From Betaproteobacteria bacterium (GTDB taxonomy: Bacteria > Pseudomonadota > Gammaproteobacteria > Burkholderiales > Rhodocyclaceae), in the NCBI GenBank assembly GCA_009777245.1, contig WRMF01000003.1, positions 62,001-126,000 of the forward strand: a stretch of DNA of 64,000 bases, read 5' to 3'. The position numbers and the translations under genes are program-made. This document shows positions 8,948 through 17,041 of this stretch, piece after piece (within the stretch, counting starts at the first letter, position 1; each line of letters opens with the position of its first letter). The notes under the pieces were generated by a model. It had not been told where the DNA came from. It did not search any database and was given only the letters and a program-made list of their open reading frames with translations.

Positions 8948-9431
8948 ATGCGCCATAAAGGTCAAATGCCGTATTTTTGGACAAAGGCGCGCATTGGCTT
9001 TGATGTCGGCACGGGCATTTTTCATACCTTGGCGGCAAAGCCTGCCAACACACCGGATATTACTCAGGCGCACAAGTTGTTACACGGTGAGGAGAGCGCT
9101 GTTTTTGCGGACGCGGGATATCAAGGCGTTGAAGTACGAGCCGAGAATCAGGGTAGAAAGGTGGATGGTTGCCATGCGTTGTGGCAAACGCCGGGCATTG
9201 CCGGATACGGCTGCGGGTCGTTTGCTGGAACAACGTGAGCGCACAAAGTCCAGCATCCGTGCCAAGGTGGAACACCCCTTTCACATCATCAAGAATATCC
9301 TGGGTTTGAAGAAGGCGCGTTATCGAGGTCTTGCCAGGAATACCGCGCAACTGTTCACATTGTTTGGCCTGGCCAATTTACTGATTGCCAAGCGGCGATT
9401 ATTTGCCCTTCACGCCCAAGGCGCGTCCTGA
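8948..9431 (+). pseudogene. IS5-family transposase remnant (5'-truncated and frameshifted)
   Basis: Two overlapping frames together give the C-terminal half of an IS5-type DDE transposase. The first frame, from about 8948, reads ARIGFDVGTGIFHTL and then FADAGYQGVEVR (around the second catalytic Asp). Near 9160 the similarity moves to another frame, which reads MRCGKRRALPDTAAGRLLEQ and then KVEHPFHIIKNILGLKKARY, the segment with the catalytic Glu. The N-terminal part with the first Asp is missing, so the copy is dead. It separates the porin from the type I restriction locus and may mark how that locus arrived. I could not find clear terminal inverted repeats. Confidence 0.85.
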
Positions 9432-9632
9432 AAGGGTAAGGGGCTATGCCCCCAATTCTGCCTGTTTTGAGGGCGATACAAGGCAATCTCCCACCTTCTT
9501 CATGCGCATGTCGCAAAAACACTTCACTCATCTGGAGTGGAGCGACAAAAATGAGATTACTTCAGCGCGTCCATATGCCCATAATCCTGATAGACTTGGT
9601 TTTTTTGCGACCGAAAATTGAGGAACGCGCCG

Positions 9633-12032
9633 GTGGCTTACAACGAAGCGGAAACACGCTATTTCCTTATTGATACTGTCCTGCGCGACAAGGGTTACGA
9701 CAAACCGCAGCATATCAAGCTGGAAACGCCCGCGCCCGTAGACCCCACCGGGCCGAAAGGCCGCCGCGGAAAGGGCGCGGGGCGCGCCGACTACCTGTTG
9801 TGCGTACAAGTGGACGATATGCCAAAACCCCTGCCGGTTGCTGTGCTGGAGGCCAAGGCGGAAACCGCAGACCCGCAGAAGGGTATGCAGCAGGCCAAAA
9901 ATTATGCCGATTGCCAGCGTTTTGCCGTGCAGTATGTTTTCGCCAGCAATGGTCATCTATACTTTGAGTTCGACAAACCCAGAGGCTTGCAGAGCGGACC
10001 GCGCCTGATGGCCGATTTTCCGTCGCATCCTGATTTGCGCGCTCGCTATGCCAAAGACAACGGCATTGATCTTGCCGGTTCTGACGCCGCCATGCTCTTT
10101 CAGGCCGACAGTCCGGCATGGGCACAATCCCGCCATTATCAGGACGCGGCCATCCGCGCCGCCTTTCTCAAAATTATCCGCGAGCGCCAGGCCGGGCGCA
10201 CTCCGCGTGTATTGCTCACTCTTGCCACCGGCTCCGGCAAAACCATCATCGCCGCCAATTTGCTGTGGCGATTGGGCAAAGCCGGACAACTGTCCAGGCC
10301 CGCGCTCTTTTTGTGCGACCGGGATGAATTGCGAGAACAGGCTTACAGCAAGCTAAAGGCGGCGTTCGGCGACAATGCCCGCATCGTGCGGAGCGAGCGC
10401 GGGGGAAATGCCGCCCAAAACGCCCGCGTTCATATCGCCACTTATCAGACGCTTGGCATTGACGAGGCGGGCGACGCCAGTTTTCTCACCGAGCATTACG
10501 GCGTGGACGCCTTCTCCGTAATCATAATTGACGAGTGCCACCGTTCGGCCTGGGGCAAGTGGTCGGAAGTTCTCACGCGTAACCCGAACGCCATCCATAT
10601 CGGCCTTACCGCCACGCCGCGCAAGTTGAAGGAATCAAGGCGGGTCAGCAAAGAGGAACAGGCTGATCGCGACATTACCGCGCACAACATCGAATACTTC
10701 GGCGAACCCGTGTATGAGTATTCGCTGGCAGAGGCGCAGGAGGACGGCTATCTGGCCGCCTGCGAAATTGTCAAGCGCAAGGCCAGCATTGACAGCAGGG
10801 TTTTTACCCGCGAAGCAATCCTGAAGGCGGGAGTAAAGGACATCAAAACCGGCAGGCCGTTTGCCGAAGCGGATCTGAAAGCCGAATACACCGGCAGGGA
10901 TTTTGACGACGAGTTGTTCATTGACTTGCGTACTCCGGTCATGTGCGCAGACCTGTTTCAACTGTTATGCGAAAACGGCGGGCCGGAACAGAAAGTCATA
11001 ATTTTCTGCAACCGCGAAATCCACGCCGACCGCGTGGCGATGCAGATGAACAACCTGTATGCGCTCTGGTGCGAACAAAACGGCCAGCCCAGAAAGGATG
11101 ACTATGCCTTCAAGTGCATGGGCGGCGCGAACAATGGCGCGGACAAGATTGAAATAATGCGCGGCAGCGGCGAACGCGCCTTCATTGCCTGCACCGTTGA
11201 TTTGCTGGAGGCTGGCGTGGACATTGAGCGCCTGAACGCTGTGGCGTTCTTTCGTTATCTGCAATCGCCGATCAAGTTTTATCAGATGGTCGGGCGCGGC
11301 ACGCGCATTCATGAGGAAACCGGCAAATACAAATTCTGGCTTTACGACTACACCGGCGTCACCGACCTGTTCGGCGCGGATTTCATCACGCCGCCGCCTC
11401 GATCCGGCGGGGGCGAAGGCGGCGAAGGCGGTGAAGGCGGTGAAGATGACTATGATGACGGCTCTCCCGTGCCGATAATCGGCGGGCAGCGCGTCATTAT
11501 GCACAAACAGGGGCATTACATTTTGGTCAGCCGCGATGGCAGGGAGACGCCTATCCCGGTGGACGAATACCGGCGCGAAATCATTACCCGTGTTTTGCGG
11601 GAGGCGCACAGCCTTGATGAATTCCGCGCCCTGTGGATTGCCCGGCAAAAGCGCCGCCGCCTGATTGAGCATCTGCTGGGCGACAACTATAACCCCGACG
11701 CCATCCGCTCATTCGACCAGATGAACGATTTTGATCTTTTTGATTATTTCGGGCAGCACGGCTATCATGCCCGCGCCTTGAGGCGCGTTGAGCGCGGCGA
11801 GGAATACGCGCGGATTAACTCTGCCTGGTTTTCGGAGATGGATGATAATGCCGCCATCGTACTGAAAGGGTTGGGGGCGCAATTCGCGCAGGGCGGAACC
11901 GACGCGCTGGAAACGACCGCGTTGTGGGAAGTGCCGGAAATCAGGCAGGCGGGCGGGCTGAATGCCCTGCGCGTGCTTGGCGCGCCAGCAGAGGTTATGC
12001 AGGAAGCGAAGGCGAGGTTGTTTGGGGTATGA
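9633..12032 (+). CDS. hsdR: Type I restriction enzyme, R subunit
   Basis: HsdR cuts unmodified DNA after ATP-driven translocation by the HsdR-HsdM-HsdS complex. The N-terminal nuclease shows GRADYLL (Asp) and VLEAK (ExK). The helicase has TLATGSGKTIIA (Walker A), IIDECHRSAWGKW (DECH box), GLTATPR (motif III) and QMVGRGTRIHEETG (motif VI). A Gly/Glu-rich linker follows the motor, then a helical C-terminal domain. The GTG at 9633 is preferred because GAGGAA lies seven bases upstream; a TTG at 9618 would add five residues. The length of 799 residues fits the EcoEI-type R subunits. The stop overlaps hsdS (ATGA). Confidence 0.95.
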   Translation: MAYNEAETRYFLIDTVLRDKGYDKPQHIKLETPAPVDPTGPKGRRGKGAGRADYLLCVQVDDMPKPLPVAVLEAKAETADPQKGMQQAKNYADCQRFAVQYVFASNGHLYFEFDKPRGLQSGPRLMADFPSHPDLRARYAKDNGIDLAGSDAAMLFQADSPAWAQSRHYQDAAIRAAFLKIIRERQAGRTPRVLLTLATGSGKTIIAANLLWRLGKAGQLSRPALFLCDRDELREQAYSKLKAAFGDNARIVRSERGGNAAQNARVHIATYQTLGIDEAGDASFLTEHYGVDAFSVIIIDECHRSAWGKWSEVLTRNPNAIHIGLTATPRKLKESRRVSKEEQADRDITAHNIEYFGEPVYEYSLAEAQEDGYLAACEIVKRKASIDSRVFTREAILKAGVKDIKTGRPFAEADLKAEYTGRDFDDELFIDLRTPVMCADLFQLLCENGGPEQKVIIFCNREIHADRVAMQMNNLYALWCEQNGQPRKDDYAFKCMGGANNGADKIEIMRGSGERAFIACTVDLLEAGVDIERLNAVAFFRYLQSPIKFYQMVGRGTRIHEETGKYKFWLYDYTGVTDLFGADFITPPPRSGGGEGGEGGEGGEDDYDDGSPVPIIGGQRVIMHKQGHYILVSRDGRETPIPVDEYRREIITRVLREAHSLDEFRALWIARQKRRRLIEHLLGDNYNPDAIRSFDQMNDFDLFDYFGQHGYHARALRRVERGEEYARINSAWFSEMDDNAAIVLKGLGAQFAQGGTDALETTALWEVPEIRQAGGLNALRVLGAPAEVMQEAKARLFGV
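11412..11447 (+). repeat. 9-bp in-frame tandem repeat in hsdR linker
   Basis: Four units of GGYGAAGGC (the last degenerate) encode Gly-Glu-Gly repeats between the motor and C-terminal domains of HsdR. Changes in copy number would keep the frame and only change linker length. Confidence 0.75.
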
Positions 12033-13252
12033 GGGTAGTCAAGCTAAGAGATTTATTGCAAAGCTGGGATGCTGGAGCATGGGGAGAGCCTGCAACAGAT
12101 GCTGATGGTGTGTCTGTCTTGCGATCTACAAATTTCAGGGAAGGTGGTCGCCTTTCGTTTGAAAATGAAGCTGTTCTCGCAATTGATGACATGACGCTGG
12201 CTAAAAAGAAACTGGCGGTAGGAGATATTTTGCTGGAACGTTCTGGGGGTGGCCCATTACAACCGGTAGGTCGTGTTGCAGGTTTTTGGGGGGGCGACGT
12301 ACACGACAAATTCATTTGTGGAAATTTCATATCTCGGTTGGTTCCCAAGCAAGAGTTGGTAGATTCTCACTATCTTCTGTATGTTTTGCTTAATTTGCAT
12401 GTCAGTGGGCAAACCGAAAAATTCCAGACCGCCACAACAGGAATCCGAAATTTGCAAATGAAGCAGTATTTGGATAACGAGTTGGTCGTACCACTTGAGC
12501 TTGAAGAACAACGCCAAATCGCCGCCCGCCTGAAAGCCCAACTGACCGAGGTGGAAACCGCGCGGCAGGCGGTGCGGGAGCAGTTGCGGGAAACCAACCT
12601 GCTGCGTCGCTGTGTACTGCAAACTGCATTTAATGATCTAACTGACGCGCCTCAAAAGGTACTTGGCGAATGGGCACAAACTACCAGCGGCTCTACGCCG
12701 CCTCGTGGTGATAAACGTTATTGGTCTTCTGCCGAAATTCCGTGGGTGAAAACCGCTGAAGTTGCCTTTGCGCCTATCGTTGCTACCGAGGAAGCTATTT
12801 CTCGAAAGGCTCTGGCTGAATGCTCGCTAACGCTGCTACCGCCCAAGACCGTTCTTATTGCCATGTACGGACAAGGCAAAACGCGCGGACAATCGGCCAT
12901 TCTGAATATTGAAGCAGCCACTAATCAGGCGTGTTTTGCCATTCTGCCGAATGAAACCTGGGACTCAGAATTTCTTCATTACTGGCTGATGGCCTCATAT
13001 GAAAACCTACGTAGTTTGTCTGAAGGACGTGGAGGTAATCAGGCTAACTTGAACGGTAATCTACTCAATGCCCTGGAAATTCCTGCGCCAGACATAAATG
13101 AACAACACCGCATGGTACAACGCATAAAATCCCAACTCGCCGAAGTGGACGCCTTACACACCGCGCTGACCAGCCAGCAGCGCGAACTGGACGCGCTGCC
13201 GCAACGCCTGCTTACCCAAGCCTTCGACTTACAAGGAAAATGCCTGCCATGA
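12029..13252 (+). CDS. hsdS: Type I restriction enzyme specificity subunit
   Basis: HsdS chooses the DNA target for both methylation and cutting. The 407-residue chain has the usual two-part build. The first target recognition domain spans about residues 1-150 and is followed by a conserved helix (LEEQRQIAARLKAQLTEVET). The second begins near KVLGEWAQTTSGSTPPRGDK and ends with the second helix (NEQHRMVQRIKSQLAEVDAL). The ATG at 12029 overlaps the hsdR stop; an open frame further upstream is only hsdR in another frame. A run of seven G lies in the first recognition domain. The first recognition domain looks more A+T-rich than its neighbours, which is usual for swapped specificity domains. Confidence 0.95.
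   Translation: MRVVKLRDLLQSWDAGAWGEPATDADGVSVLRSTNFREGGRLSFENEAVLAIDDMTLAKKKLAVGDILLERSGGGPLQPVGRVAGFWGGDVHDKFICGNFISRLVPKQELVDSHYLLYVLLNLHVSGQTEKFQTATTGIRNLQMKQYLDNELVVPLELEEQRQIAARLKAQLTEVETARQAVREQLRETNLLRRCVLQTAFNDLTDAPQKVLGEWAQTTSGSTPPRGDKRYWSSAEIPWVKTAEVAFAPIVATEEAISRKALAECSLTLLPPKTVLIAMYGQGKTRGQSAILNIEAATNQACFAILPNETWDSEFLHYWLMASYENLRSLSEGRGGNQANLNGNLLNALEIPAPDINEQHRMVQRIKSQLAEVDALHTALTSQQRELDALPQRLLTQAFDLQGKCLP
12288..12294 (+). repeat. G7 homopolymer in hsdS
   Basis: Seven G residues sit in the codons for Phe-Trp-Gly-Gly in the first recognition domain. The frame is intact here. One-base slippage would truncate HsdS after about 90 residues. Seven is at the low end for phase-variable tracts. 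Confidence 0.6.
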
Positions 13253-14097
13253 TCGGAAAAAACATCAACAAACAACATCACGCCACTTTTGAGAGCATCC
13301 GACAAAAGGATGAAAACGACCATGAATTCTGGCGCGCGCGCCAGTTGGCCAAGGTGCTGGAGTATTCGGAATATCGTCACTTTTTACCCGTTATCGAGCG
13401 CGCGCAGGTGGCATGCCAGAAAAGCGACCAGAGCGTGTCCGACCATTTCGAGGATATCCTCGAAATGGTCGACATCGGCTCCAGCGCAAAACGCTCGTTG
13501 CCGGATGTGCTTCTTTCCCGCTATGCCTGCTACCTGATCGTGCAAAACGGCGACCCTGCCAAGCCGGTCATCGCCAACGGCCAGACTTACTTCGCCATCC
13601 AGACTCGTCGGCAGGAACTGACCGACGACAGCAGGTTTGCAGAACTCTCCGAAGACGAAAAACGTCTGGCGATCCGCAATGAACTAACTGTCCACAACAA
13701 AGAGCTTGCCGCAGCCGCAAAGGACGCCGGAGTAGAGACCTCGCTGGACTATGCCATCTTTCAGGATCACGGTTACAAGGGACTATACGGCGGCATGGGC
13801 GCAAAAGACATTCACGCCCGCAAGAATCTGAAGAAGAGCCAGAAGATTCTCGACCACATGGGCAGCGCCGAACTGGCAGCCAACCTGTTCCGCGCAACCC
13901 AGACCGAGGAAAAATTGCGCCGCGACAGTGTGCGCGGCAAGGCACAAGCCAATCAGACGCATTTCGTCGTAGGCAGCAAGGTGCGGCAAACCATTGAGGA
14001 TTTGGGCGGAACCATGCCCGAAAACCTGCCCGCGCCACAAGCCAGCATCCGGCAACTTGAAGCGGCGAAAAAGAAACAGCTAAAGAAACAGGATTGA
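13249..14097 (+). CDS. dinD: DinD-like DNA-damage-inducible protein
   Basis: The sequence follows E. coli DinD closely as I remember it: an N-terminal FWRARQLAKVLEYSEYRHF block, then DHFEDILEMVDIGSSAKR, LSRYACYLIVQNGDPAKPVI, YFAIQTRRQEL, and the C-terminal ELAANLFRATQTEEKL. DinD is LexA-controlled in E. coli and has been reported to counteract RecA filaments. Here the gene sits inside a type I restriction locus. Its ATG at 13249 overlaps the hsdS stop (ATGA), so translation is coupled; a second ATG at 13240 is closer to the AAGGA box than is usual. The length is 282 residues. No SOS box can be expected inside hsdS, and I saw none. Confidence 0.92.
   Translation: MIGKNINKQHHATFESIRQKDENDHEFWRARQLAKVLEYSEYRHFLPVIERAQVACQKSDQSVSDHFEDILEMVDIGSSAKRSLPDVLLSRYACYLIVQNGDPAKPVIANGQTYFAIQTRRQELTDDSRFAELSEDEKRLAIRNELTVHNKELAAAAKDAGVETSLDYAIFQDHGYKGLYGGMGAKDIHARKNLKKSQKILDHMGSAELAANLFRATQTEEKLRRDSVRGKAQANQTHFVVGSKVRQTIEDLGGTMPENLPAPQASIRQLEAAKKKQLKKQD
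13440..13471. repeat. Perfect 32-bp palindrome inside dinD
   Basis: From CGACCATTTCGAGGAT to ATCCTCGAAATGGTCG the two 16-base arms are exact reverse complements with no loop. It encodes the conserved DHFEDILEMV segment of DinD. Such a long perfect palindrome in a coding region is unusual. Confidence 0.95.
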
Positions 14098-14104
14098 GCA
14101 AGCC

Positions 14105-16036
14105 ATGTCACGCCCCAGGAAAAATCCCGTCGAAAAGCAACCCAGGGCCATCGCCTCCCCGCAATCCCTGTCGACCTTCGTCAAGGGCATCTGCGACGTG
14201 ATGCGCCGTTCCAACTGCGCCAGTGCCTTGCAATACGTGCCGGAACTGACGTGGATTCTGTTCCTGAGAATCCTCGACGCGCAGGAGACGCGCGACGCAG
14301 AGGAGGCCTATGCGCTGGGCGCGGATTTCTCGCCCGCGCTCCGCGCTCCGTATCGCTGGCAGGACTGGGCCGCGCCGTGGTCGGACAAACCCGATCATCC
14401 GAAAACCCCGGAGGGAAAACGAGAAGGCTGGATGCGGCAGGAACTGTTCGCCGCCGGGGACGGCAGTCTGTTCGACTTCATCAACAAGGAACTGCTGCCG
14501 CATATGCGCGCGCTTGATGTTGATCCGCGCACAGGTCTTGCAAAACCGGGCGTCACGCCAAAACAGCGCATAATTGGCCGTATCATGACGGCGGTGGAAA
14601 AGGCGCGTGTAGACAGCGAAGCAAATCTGCGCGACATCTTCGACCGTGTGCACAAAATCAACATTGACCACATTGACGACACGCATTTTTTCACCCTCTC
14701 GCAGGTGTACGAGGATTTGCTGCTGAAAATGGGGGAAAAGAACTCCGACGGCGGCCAGTTCTTCACCCCGCGCGAAGTCATCCGGGCAATGGTGCATACG
14801 GTAAATCCGTCGCCGGGTCAGACGGTATACGACCCCTGCTGCGGCACGGGCGGCTTTCTCGCAGTAGCCTACGAGCACATCACGCGCAAGCTGGGCAACG
14901 CGCCCGCCGCCACCGACATCGAAAAACTAAAGCACGACGCCTTCTTCGGGCGCGAAAAGGAAAATCTCGTATTTCCCATCGCGCTGGCAAATCTGGTACT
15001 GCATGGCATTGACCAGCCCAATCTGTGGCACGGTAACGCGCTGACCAACCGCGCTACCTACAATGCGCTGTTCGATCACGCGCCCGGACAGTTCGATGTA
15101 ATCCTGACCAACCCGCCCTTCGGCGGCAAGGAAGGAAAAGACGCGCAGAAAAATTTTGCTTTTGAGACCAGCGCCACACAGGTATTGTTCGTGCAAAAAA
15201 TCCTCCCCGAACTTGCGCCCGGCGGCGTTTGCGCCATAGTGCTGGACGAGGGCTTGCTGTTCCGCGCCAATGAGACCGCCTTTGTCGAGACCAAGCGCAA
15301 GCTGCTGGACGAATGCAGCCTGTGGGCTGTGGTCAGTCTGCCGGGCGGGGTGTTCTCCACGGCGGGCGCGGGAGTCAAGACCAATCTGTTATTCTTCAAG
15401 AAAGGGCAAAAGACCGAGCGCATTTGGTACTACGACCTGTCATGGGTGAAAGTGGGCAAGAAAACGCCGCTCACATTGGCGCATTTTGGCTTTGGCAGGG
15501 ACGGCGAAGTGTTGGGCGACGATGCCCTGCCCGCCGCGTTGCTGGCTGAATGGAAAGATGATGACGACAACGCGAATCAGCCCTTTCCCAGTTATGCGCG
15601 TCTGTTGCCCCGGCGCGGAGAGCCGGAGGGCGACAGCCGCTATTCGTGGACGGTGGATTTTGCGGCGCGCCGCGCCAAGGCGCGAGAGGACAAACAACCC
15701 TTGCTGGACAAAGCGAAAAATATCAAGGCGACGATAGTTGATCTGAAGGAAGACCTCAAGCGGTTGAAGAAAGGCATGGCGGCAAAAAGCAAGATAGAAG
15801 CGTTGGAAGCGAGAATCCGCGAGCAGGAAAAAGCCGCGCGCGATCTGGAGACAGAGGCTGACGCCATTGACGCGGCAGTATACGATCTGAAAGCGGTCAA
15901 CCCGAATGCCGTATCTGCGATAGACGAACGTACTCCGACGGAGATCATCGCCAGCATTGAAAGAGAAGGACAAATTGCGGCGCAGGCGCTGGGCAGATTG
16001 AGCAGAATGTTGGCGGCAGAGCCGGAACAGGTATAG
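14105..16036 (+). CDS. hsdM: Type I restriction-modification methyltransferase subunit
   Basis: HsdM methylates adenine at the site chosen by HsdS. The protein has 643 residues. An N-terminal HsdM helical domain contains LRILDAQETRDAEEAY. The methyltransferase core has GGQFFTPREVIRAMV, DPCCGTGGFL (SAM binding) near residue 242 and NPPFGGKEGKDAQKNF (catalytic) near residue 337. A C-terminal coiled-coil region (roughly 540-620) is rich in Lys, Glu and Ala. Seven bases separate it from dinD, so R, S, DinD and M form one transcription unit. The stop codon TAG coincides with the first bases of a MITE-like repeat, so the original C-terminus may have been slightly changed. Confidence 0.95.
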   Translation: MSRPRKNPVEKQPRAIASPQSLSTFVKGICDVMRRSNCASALQYVPELTWILFLRILDAQETRDAEEAYALGADFSPALRAPYRWQDWAAPWSDKPDHPKTPEGKREGWMRQELFAAGDGSLFDFINKELLPHMRALDVDPRTGLAKPGVTPKQRIIGRIMTAVEKARVDSEANLRDIFDRVHKINIDHIDDTHFFTLSQVYEDLLLKMGEKNSDGGQFFTPREVIRAMVHTVNPSPGQTVYDPCCGTGGFLAVAYEHITRKLGNAPAATDIEKLKHDAFFGREKENLVFPIALANLVLHGIDQPNLWHGNALTNRATYNALFDHAPGQFDVILTNPPFGGKEGKDAQKNFAFETSATQVLFVQKILPELAPGGVCAIVLDEGLLFRANETAFVETKRKLLDECSLWAVVSLPGGVFSTAGAGVKTNLLFFKKGQKTERIWYYDLSWVKVGKKTPLTLAHFGFGRDGEVLGDDALPAALLAEWKDDDDNANQPFPSYARLLPRRGEPEGDSRYSWTVDFAARRAKAREDKQPLLDKAKNIKATIVDLKEDLKRLKKGMAAKSKIEALEARIREQEKAARDLETEADAIDAAVYDLKAVNPNAVSAIDERTPTEIIASIEREGQIAAQALGRLSRMLAAEPEQV

Positions 16037-16175
16037 CCCTTTCCGCAAACAACGTTACTATAAGAGGGAGCTAACCACGCTGCTGTATGGGTTAAAAATT
16101 TTTAACCCCTCTCCCGCAAGCGGGAGAGGGGTGCAAAGCGCACACCCCGAACGTATCGTTATTTGCGGAAAACGC
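16032..16175. repeat. MITE-like repeat element, copy 1 (both ends present)
   Basis: The left end TATAGCCCTTTCCGCAAAC and the right end TTATTTGCGGAAAACGCT are inverted repeats of each other. Between them lie a perfect 20-bp palindrome (16089-16108, GGGTTAAAAA arms) and a perfect 12-bp stem with an AA loop (16106-16131, CCCCTCTCCCGC arms). No coding capacity is seen. The element starts inside the last codons of hsdM and fills most of the gap to flgN. Related copies are at 26544, 34341 and 63745. Confidence 0.8.
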
Positions 16176-16206
16176 TTGCAGAATCAGGAGCGGATGACGG
16201 ACAAGG

Positions 16207-16683
16207 CTAAACACTGTCGCGGATACGAGAGCCGGTATCAAAGGAAGAAAGCGAGGCGAAAGGCGAGGCTCGTCCTGTGTAAATGCCGTCCTCGCGCCCG
16301 GTAATGGCGGCAAGTCTGGCTTTTGTGTCGCGGGAAAGAAGGGCAATACATTGCCCATTTACAAGATTAAGCTCTTTCGCCGCCTCCGCCAGCCGCATCA
16401 ATTCCCGCCAGGCTTCGGCAAAACGGGGCGGTTGACCGGCAAGCCAGCTATCCACGGCAGCCGCGTTCTGTGTCAACCCCATAGAGGCAAAAAAAGCCTC
16501 CCGCTTTTTGCCGATAGCGCCCAATTCGCCGACCAGCTTCTCCTTGGCGGCAGTCACCTGCCCCAGAGCATCAACGTCATTTGCGCGCAGCACTTTGGCC
16601 TCCTCGTTCAACAGAACGACAAAAGCCTTCACCGCCTCGGCCTCGGCGGCTACAAGCCGGACAAAATCTTCCGCTTGGCTCAT
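16207..16683 (-). CDS. flgN: Flagellar hook-filament junction chaperone FlgN
   Basis: FlgN keeps the hook-associated proteins FlgK and FlgL soluble and guides them to the flagellar export gate. The 158-residue sequence is almost fully helical, has the Ala/Glu/Leu-rich pattern of FlgN (LLNEEAKVLRANDVDALGQV, then AAKEKLVGELGAIG), and follows flgM by 13 bases. Similarity within this family is low, so the call rests on both pattern and context. The C-terminal tail (ASPFASLSSFDTGSRIRDSV) is of low complexity. Confidence 0.88.
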   Translation of the reverse strand: MSQAEDFVRLVAAEAEAVKAFVVLLNEEAKVLRANDVDALGQVTAAKEKLVGELGAIGKKREAFFASMGLTQNAAAVDSWLAGQPPRFAEAWRELMRLAEAAKELNLVNGQCIALLSRDTKARLAAITGREDGIYTGRASPFASLSSFDTGSRIRDSV

Positions 16684-16696
16684 GGGTCATGCGCCG

Positions 16697-16960
16697 TCAG
16701 ATACGGCGTTGCACGTCTATCATTTCCTGGGCGGTGCGAATCAGGCTGTCGGCAATGGCTTCAGGGTTGATGCGAAAACGCCCCTCGGCAATGGCGGCCT
16801 TGATCTCCGCAATCCGTCCCTTGTCAACCGGAACTTCAGACGCGCCGACCTTGTCAGCCGCGCCGCTAAGCTTAACCTGCTCGCCGCCGCTCTCGGCAGG
16901 CCTCGCGCTCTGGCGAGCGGGCGGAGTAGGCGCGAATTTGTATGCGGTATCAACTTTCAT
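16697..16960 (-). CDS. flgM: Anti-sigma-28 factor FlgM
   Basis: FlgM binds and blocks sigma-28 (FliA) until the hook is complete, and is then exported. The 87-residue protein has the expected disordered N-terminal half (Pro/Ala/Ser-rich) and a C-terminal helical part VDKGRIAEIKAAIAEGRF followed by INPEAIADSLI, which contains the sigma-binding helices. A good sigma-28 promoter lies 37 bases upstream, so flgM and flgN can be transcribed late on their own. Confidence 0.94.
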   Translation of the reverse strand: MKVDTAYKFAPTPPARQSARPAESGGEQVKLSGAADKVGASEVPVDKGRIAEIKAAIAEGRFRINPEAIADSLIRTAQEMIDVQRRI

Positions 16961-16996
16961 TTTGTCACCTTGAATTGTTGGAAGTCCATGTGTCTA

Positions 16997-17023
16997 TTTA
17001 CGGCCAATTTCAGAAAATCTTGA
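16997..17023 (-). promoter_or_regulatory. Sigma-28 (FliA) promoter of flgM-flgN
   Basis: On the minus strand TCAA (17020-17023) and GCCGTAAA (16997-17004) are spaced by exactly 15 bases, against the consensus TAAA-N15-GCCGATAA. It lies between flgA and flgM. Confidence 0.75.
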
Positions 17024-17041
17024 GCGAAGAAAACCGACACG

